Below are positions 1 to 6,719 of a stretch of 16,696 bases of DNA, piece after piece. The translations under genes and the position numbers were made by a program. The DNA lies in NCBI GenBank assembly GCA_016219075.1, contig JACRCJ010000037.1, positions 1 to 16,696 of the forward strand, read 5' to 3'. Positions within the stretch are counted from its first letter, which is position 1, and the number at the start of each line of letters is the position of its first letter. Source of the DNA: Deltaproteobacteria bacterium. GTDB taxonomy: Bacteria > Desulfobacterota > GWC2-55-46. The notes under the pieces are model-generated. The model was given only the letters and a program-made list of their open reading frames with translations. It ran no database searches and was not told the origin of the DNA.

Positions 1-409
1 CAAGCAACTGTACGCCTGCTTACCGCGCTTTTGTTACACAGTTGGAGGATGACATAACTGTTAAGCAAACATAACTCAAAAGGGTGAATCTTTCCCGGAG
101 GGTAGGCGCTTCTGTGGGGGAGTGTTAACGGGGAGCATTTCGGGACATAACGGAGTTTTGATCTTCCGTAGCATTTTAATCGCAGGGTCCAGGGTGTTTT
201 TACGCCGGATAAGGCGGGAGGTCTTTAGAGTAAGTCTTGAAGGGGCGGGGCAGGCCTTGCGGTTTTAATCTTTCGACTAAGGCCGCAAGGTCTGCAGGGG
301 GCTGAAAAGGCTTTGAGACCGCCGGGAGCCGTCGTTAGCCACCGGCAAAAGGAGGATGAGTTGATGGGACAGTTGCTCTGTGGTTCTGTAGCTGTCTTCT
401 ATCGCCCGG
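1..409. other. Gene-free stretch at the left edge
   Basis: No gene can be supported here. All three + frames are open from the left edge and close within about 75 bases; the frame ending at the TAA of 72-74 gives a plausible C-terminus (ending in LEDDITVKQT). It could be the tail of a gene lying to the left, but its codons (GCT, TTT, GTT) do not match the GCC/TTC/GTC habit of the window and 24 codons prove nothing. The remainder holds small hairpins (for example CGCC-GGATAA-GGCG at 203-216) and the larger set of inverted repeats annotated at 255-346. A strong AGGAGG at 351-356 stands 7 nt before an ATG at 364, opening a 67-codon frame that runs antisense into the next gene; its composition looks like antisense coding sequence. 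Confidence 0.5.
255..346 (+). repeat. Consecutive inverted repeats, possible structured RNA leader
   Basis: Three complementary pairs follow one another: CCTTGCGG (255-262) with CCGCAAGG (283-290), GGTCT (289-293) with AGACC (316-320), and GCCGG (321-325) with CCGGC (342-346). The first two overlap by two bases and so would compete or stack. An AGGAGG follows at 351-356. This layout resembles a structured 5' leader, but it matches no riboswitch class I can name; in particular the conserved GGACGCAAAGCC core of the c-di-GMP-I riboswitch is absent. It might instead be the folded 3' end of the - strand gene transcript, although no U-tract follows in that direction. Confidence 0.35.
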
Positions 410-862
410 TCAGCGCGTCGGCAGAACCCTTGTGGGCAGCACGACCGGCTGTTCGCCGAGTACGGTTATCTCCAGTTCACAGGTCCTGCAGGATTCGACT
501 TCGACTTCCAGATCATTTTCGGCCTGCAGCACTACATTGTACTGGAGAGTCGCTACTTTCTTGCTGAAGTCTCTTTCTTTCGCGATCTTGACGCCGTTGA
601 GCTCTATCTTGGCGCTCGATACCCGGGAGTTTTTCCCCGTGTCTCCGCCGTTTTTGACCATTATGACCCCGTTACCGGGAACTGGGGCGGTGAATTTAAG
701 CTTTGAATCGCGCTCCTTTTTCCCGTGATGCTCGTGATGCTCGTGTTTGCTCTTGGTGATGTAGACCGGACCATATATCTTCGTCATATCAGCCTGCGCT
801 GCTCCAACGGCGGCGAAGACGAAGAGCGATGATACTACTGTTAAGACCTTTAATCTGTTCAT
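410..862 (-). CDS. Small exported His-rich protein, function unknown
   Basis: This encodes a 150-residue protein that I do not recognise as a named family. Residues 1-24 form a signal peptide (MNRLK, hydrophobic core, AQA cleavage before D25), so the mature protein is probably periplasmic or secreted. A charged histidine cluster (H40, H42, H43, H45, H46) follows; then residues 55-136 look like a single beta-sandwich domain, with alternating strands and the pattern 'AKIELNGVKI...DF...V' and 'V.LQAENDLEVEVES' common in Ig/fibronectin-like bacterial modules. C125 and C128 form a CxxC near its end. The tail repeats VLPTR twice, with different wobble bases in each copy. The start is fixed by AGGAGGT just upstream of the ATG at 862. 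The gene is monocistronic and divergent from its right neighbours. Metal binding at the His cluster and CxxC is inference only. Confidence 0.8.
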   Translation of the reverse strand: MNRLKVLTVVSSLFVFAAVGAAQADMTKIYGPVYITKSKHEHHEHHGKKERDSKLKFTAPVPGNGVIMVKNGGDTGKNSRVSSAKIELNGVKIAKERDFSKKVATLQYNVVLQAENDLEVEVESCRTCELEITVLGEQPVVLPTRVLPTR

Positions 863-902
863 GGCATCGGACCTCCTGATTGCCGAGTTATGTCACAGCC
901 TA

Positions 903-911
903 TTTATAGCA
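903..911 (-). promoter_or_regulatory. Extended -10 promoter for the His-rich exported protein
   Basis: Read on the - strand, this is TGC-TATAAA, an extended -10 element. Transcription would begin near 896, giving a leader of about 34 nt that contains the AGGAGGT ribosome site of the gene starting at 862. No good -35 hexamer is seen, which is usual for extended -10 promoters. Confidence 0.5.
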
Positions 912-1068
912 CCGGAAGAAAAAATCCACAGTGACGAAAGTTACAACTCAAGTCCGCCGGAGGGGCTTCCGCAGGCGCAGGTTTGAGCCTAATTAGCTGA
1001 AAATCAAAGAGATTATCGTTAGAATGGCGGCGTCCTCACGACAGTTAAAGAGGGCATTGAATGGGTGT

Positions 1069-1113
1069 GCCACTCCGCAATCCCGTCGCTTTAGCGTTGG
1101 CGCAAGGAGTGGC
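1069..1113. repeat. 45-bp inverted repeat, GCCACTCC/GGAGTGGC arms
   Basis: GCCACTCC at 1069-1076 is perfectly complementary to GGAGTGGC at 1106-1113. Between them a small inner hairpin CGC-TTTA-GCG (1087-1096) can form, so the whole could fold as a long interrupted stem-loop. There is no T-tract on either side, so it is not a standard terminator. It occurs once in the window; its function is unknown. Confidence 0.45.
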
Positions 1114-1140
1114 AAATATAAATGATTCTTCCTTACCATC

Positions 1141-1172
1141 AAAATTCTCCGTCATTTATGGCGGAGAATTTT
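1141..1172 (+). terminator. Terminator-like 11-bp hairpin
   Basis: AAAATTCTCCG (1141-1151) is perfectly complementary to CGGAGAATTTT (1162-1172), with a 10-nt loop. The arms start with A4 and end in T4, as in a short bidirectional intrinsic terminator, but the T-run is short and no + strand gene is seen upstream that it would end. It might instead be a stand-alone palindromic element. Confidence 0.35.
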
Positions 1173-1228
1173 AAAGCGGTCCTTAATGGTGTTTGAGCCA
1201 CGGGGCTCTTTAATGAGGGCTGAATTGC

Positions 1229-1237
1229 TGATATAAT
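1229..1237 (+). promoter_or_regulatory. Extended -10 promoter for the DUF2156 gene
   Basis: TGA-TATAAT is a consensus extended -10 element. The expected start of transcription is near 1244, giving a leader of about 48 nt with AAGGAGA at 1277-1283. The -35 region (TTTAAT near 1209) is weak. The same nine bases occur before the CBS gene at 3697. Confidence 0.6.
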
Positions 1238-1291
1238 GAAAAATCATAGGGGTCCACGAGAAATACCCTGAAAAACAAGGAGATATGACAT

Positions 1292-2161
1292 TTGAGAGAG
1301 GTTATCCCGCTATACCCGGAAACCGCACCCGTTACTCTGGAGATGCGCCCTGTGCTACACCCGCTCTTTAAAAAGCTCACCGACGGGGTCTCCGAGTTCA
1401 GCTTCGCGAACATTTACCTCTTCCGCGCCACGCACGGGTACCGGGTCTCGGCGCTTCCCGGCGGGCTCATCCTGATAACTGGAGAGGACAAGGGCCGCCC
1501 GTTCTTCATGCTCCCGTTTGGGTTTCCGGATGAGAGGTTATTGCTGGAGCTTTTTACAAGATTCTCTTCGATGAAGGCCGTCTCAGGAGAAAAGGCGGCC
1601 ATGCTTGCCGAACAGGGCTACTCCGTCACGGAAGACAGGGACAACTTCGACTACCTCTACTCAAGGGAGGAGATGGTGGAGCTTTCCGGGAGAAAATTCC
1701 ACAGGAAGAAGAACCTCGTCAACCTCTTTACCGGGACCTACAACTACGAAGGAAGGCCCCTGACCATGGAGTACCGGAAAGATTCCCTTGGCGTCCTTGA
1801 GGAGTGGCGCGCGGCCCACATGGAGGAGAACGATTACGAGGCGGCCAAAGAGGCCCTCCTTCTCTTTGAGGAGATAGAGCTATGCGGCGGCATATACTTC
1901 GTTGAAGGCAGGCCCGCCGCTTACATCCTCGGAGAAGAGCTTACACCTGAGATGTTCGTAGTGCACTTCGAGAAGGGCGTGGGCGAGTTCAAGGGGCTCA
2001 TGCAGTTCGTGAACCGGAGCTTCGCTTCCATCCTGCCCGTGAAGTACAATATCATAAACAGGGAGCAGGACCTCGGGAACGCGGGCCTGAGACAGTCCAA
2101 GGAGAGCTACCGGCCGATAGGCTTCGTAAAGAAATACCGCGCTCACATTAAAAAGGACTGA
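1292..2161 (+). CDS. DUF2156 / phosphatidylglycerol lysyltransferase C-terminal-like protein
   Basis: The 289-residue protein is full length for the stand-alone DUF2156 family, related to the C-terminal aminoacyl-transfer domain of MprF/phosphatidylglycerol lysyltransferase and built on GNAT-like folds. Family marks visible are the DNFDYLYS...LSGRKFHRKKN stretch around residues 117-141 and the closing NREQDLGNAGLRQSKESY block with a following KKY near residues 257-283. No membrane segments are present, so it is cytosolic, unlike full MprF. The substrate is unknown; aminoacyl-tRNA-dependent transfer is suggested only by the fold. The start is a TTG at 1292, chosen because AAGGAGA lies 8 nt upstream and the protein begins MREVIPLYPE, typical of the family; the nearby ATG at 1285 is in another frame. 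It has its own promoter and is followed by the permease gene after 216 nt. Confidence 0.85.
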   Translation: MREVIPLYPETAPVTLEMRPVLHPLFKKLTDGVSEFSFANIYLFRATHGYRVSALPGGLILITGEDKGRPFFMLPFGFPDERLLLELFTRFSSMKAVSGEKAAMLAEQGYSVTEDRDNFDYLYSREEMVELSGRKFHRKKNLVNLFTGTYNYEGRPLTMEYRKDSLGVLEEWRAAHMEENDYEAAKEALLLFEEIELCGGIYFVEGRPAAYILGEELTPEMFVVHFEKGVGEFKGLMQFVNRSFASILPVKYNIINREQDLGNAGLRQSKESYRPIGFVKKYRAHIKKD

Positions 2162-2272
2162 TGCGTCGCTACCCGGCAGTAGACCAAAAAATATATCCAT
2201 GCACGCCGGAGCGGATGAAAAATGCTTATTTATCATGCCGTTAAAGCCGTAGCCCGCCGCTAAAAAAACTTC

Positions 2273-2301
2273 TTTACATGGCATACCTTGTGCTATATAC
2301 T
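2273..2301 (+). promoter_or_regulatory. Sigma70-type promoter for the permease gene
   Basis: TTTACA (2273-2278) and TATACT (2296-2301) are separated by 17 bp, close to the sigma70 consensus at ideal spacing. Transcription would start near 2308, about 70 nt upstream of the ATG at 2378. A second, weaker TTGACC (2305)/CATACA pair lies downstream. Confidence 0.6.
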
Positions 2302-2377
2302 CCCTTGACCCTGAAAATCAGACAAGAGCATACATCGCGGCCAATGCCGCAATAAGACCCTTAGAGGAGTTTGACCG

Positions 2378-3661
2378 ATGGAGGCAAAACTTATCATAGC
2401 GGTAGTCGTGTTTATCGCGGTCTACGGACTTCTGATCTGGGACAAGATCAACAGGGCGGTAGTAGCGCTGCTCGGAGCCGGAGCGCTCGTGGTCCTCGGG
2501 GTATTGAACCAGGAGGCGGCCGTACACGGGATAGACTTCAATACCCTCGGGCTTCTCGTGGCGATGATGGCGATAGTGACCATCTGCCAGAAGACCGGGA
2601 TGTTCCAGTACCTGGCGATAAGGGCGGCCAAGGCGGCCAAGGGCGACCCCTGGATGATACTCGTCTCCTTATCCGTAGTCACGGCCTTGGTGTCAGCCCT
2701 TCTTGACAACGTAACGACGGTCCTTCTGACGGTCCCGATAACCTTCCTCTTGACCGACGAGCTCAAGATAGAGCCTTATCCGTTCCTTGTGGCCCAGATT
2801 ATGTCCTCAAACATAGGCGGCACGGCGACCCTCATAGGCGACCCCCCGAACATAATGATAGGAAGCGCAGTGGGGCTTACCTTCATGGACTTTGTATTGA
2901 ATGTCGGGCCGATAATCCCTCTGGTGCTGATAGGCATGATCGTTCCCATGAGGTTCATCTACGGCAGGAAGATGAAGGTGTCGGACGAGACCAGGAATAG
3001 GATAATGCAGTTCAACGAGAGCGAGGCTATTACCGACAGGGCGCTTCTGAAGAAATGCCTCGTCGTGCTGGCCGTCGTTATCGGGGCCTTCATCTTCCAG
3101 AAGCCTCTGCACCTGGAGGCCGCCACCATCGGGCTTTTCGGAGCGGCCGTGATGTTCCTTATAACCGGAGACGACCTCCATCATGTGATGGAGAAGGCGG
3201 AGTGGACTACCATATTCTTCTTCATGGGCCTTTTCGTCATAGTCCACAGCCTCGTGGAGGTCGGCCTGATAAAGTCGCTCGCCGAAAAGACCCTGGAGCT
3301 TACCGGGGGGGACATGAAAGTGACCGGCATGACGATACTCTGGGTCTCGGCCGTCGCTTCGGCATTCATCGACAACATCCCGTTCGTGGCCACCATGATA
3401 CCCCTCATAAAGGGGATGGCCCCCGCCATGGGAGGCCCTGACGCCGTCATGCCGCTCTGGTGGGCTCTCTCTCTCGGGGCGTGCCTCGGCGGAAACGGCA
3501 CCCTGATAGGCGCCTCGGCCAATGTCGTTGTTGCCGGCATGGCGCACAAGAACGGCCACGCGTTCAGCTTCATGAAGTTTACGCTGCTTGCGTTCCCGCT
3601 GATGCTCATCTCCATCGTCATCTCGGCGGTTTACATGTACCTTAGGTACTTCATGTATTAA
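2378..3661 (+). CDS. ArsB/NhaD-family ion permease
   Basis: This is a 427-residue polytopic inner-membrane protein of the ion transporter (ArsB/NhaD/CitT) superfamily, with about 11-12 hydrophobic segments. The two pseudo-symmetric halves each carry the superfamily's re-entrant motif: DNVTTVLL followed by GGTATLIGDPPNIMIGSA (near residues 110-165) in the first half, and DNIPFVATMIP followed by GGNGTLIGASANVVVAG (near residues 330-390) in the second. The length fits the single-component ArsB/NhaD group. Arsenite, sodium/proton exchange or a dicarboxylate are all possible, and sequence inspection does not decide; no arsR, arsA or arsC is adjacent, which weakens an arsenic role. The start at the ATG of 2378 has AGAGGAG about 9 nt upstream. 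A hairpin and a new promoter separate it from the CBS-domain gene that follows. Confidence 0.9.
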   Translation: MEAKLIIAVVVFIAVYGLLIWDKINRAVVALLGAGALVVLGVLNQEAAVHGIDFNTLGLLVAMMAIVTICQKTGMFQYLAIRAAKAAKGDPWMILVSLSVVTALVSALLDNVTTVLLTVPITFLLTDELKIEPYPFLVAQIMSSNIGGTATLIGDPPNIMIGSAVGLTFMDFVLNVGPIIPLVLIGMIVPMRFIYGRKMKVSDETRNRIMQFNESEAITDRALLKKCLVVLAVVIGAFIFQKPLHLEAATIGLFGAAVMFLITGDDLHHVMEKAEWTTIFFFMGLFVIVHSLVEVGLIKSLAEKTLELTGGDMKVTGMTILWVSAVASAFIDNIPFVATMIPLIKGMAPAMGGPDAVMPLWWALSLGACLGGNGTLIGASANVVVAGMAHKNGHAFSFMKFTLLAFPLMLISIVISAVYMYLRYFMY

Positions 3662-3673
3662 AGAAAGAATGAT

Positions 3674-3697
3674 GGCCTCTGCTGAGGCCTCCTTTTT
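3674..3697 (+). terminator. Weak intrinsic terminator after the permease gene
   Basis: GGCCTC (3674-3679) pairs with GAGGCC (3684-3689) around a TGCT loop and is followed by TCC and five T (3693-3697). The stem is short but GC-rich. The T-run also forms the left edge of the next promoter, so read-through into the CBS gene is likely. Confidence 0.5.
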
Positions 3698-3705
3698 GAT
3701 ATAAT
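3697..3705 (+). promoter_or_regulatory. Extended -10 promoter for the CBS-domain gene
   Basis: TGA-TATAAT is identical to the element at 1229-1237. The start of transcription would be near 3712, placing AAGGAG (3715-3720) at the very beginning of a leader of about 19 nt before the ATG at 3731. No convincing -35 is present. Confidence 0.55.
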
Positions 3706-3730
3706 CTCTTTTTTAAGGAGAAAGACTATT

Positions 3731-4198
3731 ATGAACGCTTCGAACATAATGACTACGGGGGTAGTGACCCTGAGGCGCACCAACACGATGCTCGACGCCA
3801 TAAAACTCATCAGCGTAAAACAGATACGCCAGGTCCCGGTGGTGGATGAGAATAACAAGGTCATCGGCGTCATAACCCCGAGAAAACTCATGCAGGCGAT
3901 ATTGCCGCCCTATGTCGCGGACGGGACCATAGCCGATGTCAGGTTCGCCCCGGAGCTCCCGGAGTTCGTCGAGAAGATTGATTCGTTGGCATCCAAAAGC
4001 ATAGATGATATACTCGACAGGGAGTTCGTGAGCGTGGGCCCGGAGACCCATTCGATGGAGGTTGCGGCCCTGTTCGTGAACGCCAAAAAACCTGTCGAGT
4101 CGATACTCGTCGTGGACGACGGGAAGAGGCTTCTGGGGATAATCTCCCCGTGGGATGTCTTTAAGAGACTGTGGGAATACTCGGGAAAGAAAAAATAG
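3731..4198 (+). CDS. Protein with a pair of CBS domains
   Basis: The 155-residue soluble protein consists almost wholly of two CBS domains, about residues 4-60 (NIMTTGVVTL...IRQVPVVDENNKVIGVITPRKLM) and 92-148 (DREFVSVGPET...PVESILVVDDGKRLLGIISPWDVF), joined by a helical linker. Such Bateman modules bind adenine nucleotides or S-adenosylmethionine and act as sensors; no effector domain is attached, so it probably works in trans or as a dimer. Its position directly after a permease makes regulation of that transporter conceivable, but it has its own promoter, so this is only inference. AAGGAG lies 10 nt before the ATG. Its 3' end overlaps the start of hemW by 28 nt. Confidence 0.88.
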   Translation: MNASNIMTTGVVTLRRTNTMLDAIKLISVKQIRQVPVVDENNKVIGVITPRKLMQAILPPYVADGTIADVRFAPELPEFVEKIDSLASKSIDDILDREFVSVGPETHSMEVAALFVNAKKPVESILVVDDGKRLLGIISPWDVFKRLWEYSGKKK

Positions 4199-5370
4199 GG
4201 AAGACCGTCGGGGTGTATGCCCACATACCCTACTGCGTAAGCAAGTGCCCCTACTGCGATTTCAAGTCCGTCGTCTCAAAAGAGCTGCCCGAGAAAAGAT
4301 ATGCCGGATGCGTTTTAACCGAGCTCTCCTCCGTATTGCGTAAAGAGGGGGGCGAGTTGGCCTCAAGGCCCCTTGAGTCGCTCTACATCGGCGGAGGGAC
4401 GCCTTCTCTTTTCTCTCCCCAAACCATAGACCTCCTCGTGCGCTCCGTCCGCTCTTCCTTCGCTCCGTTTAAAGATACAGAGATAACCCTTGAGGTGAAC
4501 CCCGATACCGCGGACCCGGAGAGGCTCAGGGGGTACGCGGGTGCCGGGGTGAACCGCCTCTCCATCGGTTTCCAGTCGCTTATAGACTCCGAGCTTCGCG
4601 CCCTTGGCCGGACGCACTCGGCGGATAAGGCCTTGAGGTCTTTTGCCGCCGCCAGGTCGGCCGGCTTCACAAACATCGGCGTGGACCTTATCTACGGCGC
4701 GCCCGGCCAGAGCGTGGAGAGCTTCACGGACTCCCTTCAAAAGGTCATAGACCTCCGCCCGGAGCACATATCTCTATATAACCTTACGCTTGAGGAAGGC
4801 ACCCCCTTTCACCGTTCGTATGTGACGGAAAAGGACCCCGCCTCCGTGCCCCTGCCTCCCGAGGAAGACGAGCTCAGGATGTACTGGAAGGCCACGGACC
4901 TCCTGGGCGGGGCGGGCTACGGACATTACGAGATCTCGAACTGGGCCCTGCCCGGACTCAGGAGCGTTCATAACAGCCGGTACTGGACCGGGGCCGACTA
5001 TATAGGTCTGGGGTCCAGCGCCCACTCTTATCTCTCGGCCCCCGGCTGGGGCAGACGCTGGTGGAACGAGAGCGGCCCGTTGCAGTACATGAGGCGCATA
5101 GACGAGGGAGGAGAGGCGATGACCGCAAGCGAAACGCTGACCCGGGAGGAGGCGATGACCGAGGCGCTTCTTCTGGGCCTAAGGATGCTCGATAAGGGGA
5201 TAGAGGGTACGCGGTTCAAGGCCCGTTTCGGGCTTTACCCGAAAGAGGCCTTCCGTGAATGGGCGGCGCTTGAAAGAGAGGGGCATCTGGTCTCCAGGGG
5301 CGAAGACCTGCTCTTAACCCCTGGAGGGGTGCTTGTCTCCAACGAGGTCTTCCTGAGGCTCAGGGGTTGA
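4171..5370 (+). CDS. hemW: Radical SAM heme chaperone HemW
   Basis: HemW is a radical SAM protein of the coproporphyrinogen III oxidase-like family that handles heme insertion into respiratory enzymes in the cytosol; it is often misnamed HemN. The iron-sulfur binding motif is C22-VSK-C26-PY-C29-DF, preceded by the usual AHIPY. The SAM-contact GGGTPS lies at 74-79, and the HemW hallmark HNxxYW is present as HNSRYW at 267-272. The four-cysteine CxxxCxxCxC of true HemN is absent. At 399 residues it is slightly longer than usual. The start is uncertain: a GTG at 4171 lies inside the CBS gene with a poor ribosome site, and a second GTG at 4213, just before the conserved YAHIPYC, is possible. The overlap suggests translational coupling. 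The gene ends 197 nt before hrcA. Confidence 0.9.
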   Translation: MGILGKEKIGKTVGVYAHIPYCVSKCPYCDFKSVVSKELPEKRYAGCVLTELSSVLRKEGGELASRPLESLYIGGGTPSLFSPQTIDLLVRSVRSSFAPFKDTEITLEVNPDTADPERLRGYAGAGVNRLSIGFQSLIDSELRALGRTHSADKALRSFAAARSAGFTNIGVDLIYGAPGQSVESFTDSLQKVIDLRPEHISLYNLTLEEGTPFHRSYVTEKDPASVPLPPEEDELRMYWKATDLLGGAGYGHYEISNWALPGLRSVHNSRYWTGADYIGLGSSAHSYLSAPGWGRRWWNESGPLQYMRRIDEGGEAMTASETLTREEAMTEALLLGLRMLDKGIEGTRFKARFGLYPKEAFREWAALEREGHLVSRGEDLLLTPGGVLVSNEVFLRLRG

Positions 5371-5449
5371 AGGGCGGAGGCGGGCTTCCTGAACAAAAAC
5401 CGCGGCGGGAAGAGCGCGTTGAGGGGCGCGAGTGCCGATTTTTCTATTC

Positions 5450-5478
5450 TTGACAATGAATTGCACCATTGGTATCTT
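5450..5478 (+). promoter_or_regulatory. Sigma70-type promoter for the hrcA cluster
   Basis: A consensus TTGACA (5450-5455) is followed after exactly 17 bp by TATCTT (5473-5478), which keeps 4 of 6 -10 positions. Transcription would start near 5485, about 80 nt before hrcA. No CIRCE operator (TTAGCACTC-N9-GAGTGCTAA) is seen here, and no properly spaced sigma32 pair is visible. Confidence 0.6.
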
Positions 5479-5567
5479 TTAATGTGGACTTTTTCAGAAG
5501 CGTCAGGGCTTGCAGCGTGCCTGAGCCTGCCTGAAAGAGATAAAAGGCATTTAAAAGGCTTGATATC

Positions 5568-6593
5568 ATGAACATTTTCTCGGAACGCTCCAGACAGGTC
5601 CTGTACGCCATAGTCGAGGACTACATCAGGACCGCCGAGCCTGTGAGCTCGAAGGCCATAGCCACGAAGTACTCCCTCGGGGTAAGCCCTGCCACGATCC
5701 GTAACATCATGGCGGAGCTTGAGAGCGAAGGTTTCCTGAGCCAGCCCCACACCTCCGCCGGCAGGGTCCCCACGGACAAGAGCTTCCGTTTTTACCTCGA
5801 CGGCTTAAGGAGCCTTGATGAGCCTCCCGAAGGCGACAAGGCGCTCCTTAAGAAGAGCTGCGAGCGGCCCAGCGCGGTAGAAGACATACTTACCGAGACC
5901 GCAAGGGCGCTCTCCACGCTTTCAAGCTGCGCCGGGCTGATGTTCATCCCCAGAAAAGACAGCTTCGTCATAAAGCACATAAACATGCTCCCGATGGACA
6001 AGACGAGCCTCATGGTAGTTATAGTCTCCACCCTCGGGATGGTCCAGACGCGCCTTATAAGGCTCGGCACGGATGTCGGAAAGCTCAACATAGAGAGGAT
6101 ATCGAATTACCTGAACTCTATCGGTGCTGGCCTTACGGTAAGGGACTTGAGGGCGCTGGTCGTGGAGGAGATGAAGAAGGTCAAAAACCTCTACGACGAG
6201 CTACTCTCCAACGCCTTAAAGCTCGGGGCGATGGCCCTTGACGAGGAAAGCGCCGGGGACGGCCTTTATGTCGAGGGGAGGGCCACCATGTTCGACCAGC
6301 CCGAGTTCAGGGACGACTTCGAGAGGATGAAAAAGCTCTTCTCGGCCTTCGAGGAGAAAAGCCTCCTGGTAAAGATACTCGACAAGAGCATGGAAGAAAA
6401 CGGGATACACATATACATCGGCACCGAGTCGCTGGTAGAGGAGTTTGAAGGCCTGAGCTTCGTTACGGCCCCTTACGGGAGTAACGGTGAGATACTCGGG
6501 ACCCTCGGCGTCATAGGGCCGGTGAGGATGAACTACTCCAAAATCATCCCCCTTGTAGATTATACCGCAGGCCTGCTGAGCAAGGTCTTTTAG
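5568..6593 (+). CDS. hrcA: Heat-inducible transcription repressor HrcA
   Basis: HrcA is a dimeric repressor that normally binds CIRCE operators before dnaK and groE operons and is kept active by GroEL. The 341-residue protein has the normal length. The N-terminal winged helix shows the family sequence RSRQVLYAIVEDYI, PVSSKAI, SPATIRNIMAELE and the wing segment SQPHTSAGRVPTDKSFRFYL (residues 7-86). The C-terminal part holds the GAF-like domain, ending near ILGTLGVIGPVRMNYSKIIPLVDY. The ATG is followed by NIFSERSRQVL, as expected; the ribosome site (AAAAGG about 11 nt upstream) is weak. It heads a cluster with grpE and dnaJ, but no CIRCE lies upstream, so autoregulation is not evident from sequence. 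Confidence 0.95.
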   Translation: MNIFSERSRQVLYAIVEDYIRTAEPVSSKAIATKYSLGVSPATIRNIMAELESEGFLSQPHTSAGRVPTDKSFRFYLDGLRSLDEPPEGDKALLKKSCERPSAVEDILTETARALSTLSSCAGLMFIPRKDSFVIKHINMLPMDKTSLMVVIVSTLGMVQTRLIRLGTDVGKLNIERISNYLNSIGAGLTVRDLRALVVEEMKKVKNLYDELLSNALKLGAMALDEESAGDGLYVEGRATMFDQPEFRDDFERMKKLFSAFEEKSLLVKILDKSMEENGIHIYIGTESLVEEFEGLSFVTAPYGSNGEILGTLGVIGPVRMNYSKIIPLVDYTAGLLSKVF

Positions 6594-6621
6594 CTCAAGA
6601 CCTTGCAGCCGGTTTTCCCAT

Positions 6622-6627
6622 TATAAT
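6622..6627 (+). promoter_or_regulatory. Possible -10 for an internal promoter before grpE
   Basis: A perfect TATAAT hexamer lies in the hrcA-grpE gap, about 90 nt before the grpE start. No -35 hexamer at proper spacing and no TG extension are found, so this is only a candidate for hrcA-independent expression of grpE-dnaJ. Confidence 0.3.
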
Positions 6628-6719
6628 CCGAGGACTTTCATGGAGGCGAAAAATAAGGCCTTGCGCCTTGCGGCCCGCGGACATATATTTAAAAAAATCA
6701 AAGAGGTGGCTGTGACGGT

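Larger units (their letters stand above)
863..1291. other. Intergenic region between divergent genes, with hairpins
   Basis: No coding frame with a credible ribosome site or protein-like composition is seen. The region holds the outward promoters of both flanking genes and three inverted repeats: 1069-1113, 1141-1172, and a short GAGCC-ACGG-GGCTC hairpin at 1195-1208. The stretch between about 960 and 1060 is featureless. Confidence 0.5.

Noticed and set aside
203..216. CGCCGGATAAGGCG resembles part of the enterobacterial REP/BIME element
   Set aside because: Only a short stretch agrees, the element occurs once here, and the rest of the window is not enterobacterial; chance similarity of a GC-rich palindrome.
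255..346. Possible c-di-GMP-I (GEMM) riboswitch
   Set aside because: The segment CCGCCGGGAGCCG is superficially similar to its 3' half, but the conserved GGACGCAAAGCC core and GGCAAA loop are absent.
364..567. 67-codon + strand frame with an ideal AGGAGG ribosome site
   Set aside because: It is mostly antisense to the well-supported exported protein gene, rich in Arg/Ser/Leu as expected for a shadow frame, and resembles no protein; kept only as part of the leader-like observation.
1069..1113. Integron attC-like site
   Set aside because: It lacks paired RYYYAAC and GTTRRRY boxes, is shorter than usual, and there is no integrase or cassette array.
5449..5469. Possible sigma32-type heat-shock promoter (CTTGACA ... 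CACCAT) before hrcA
   Set aside because: The two elements are only 8 bp apart, far below the normal sigma32 spacing; the sigma70 reading with 17 bp fits better.
6663..6676. CCTTGCGCCTTGCG tandem repeat before grpE
   Set aside because: Two copies of a 7-mer in GC-rich sequence is within chance expectation and has no link to the nearby signals.
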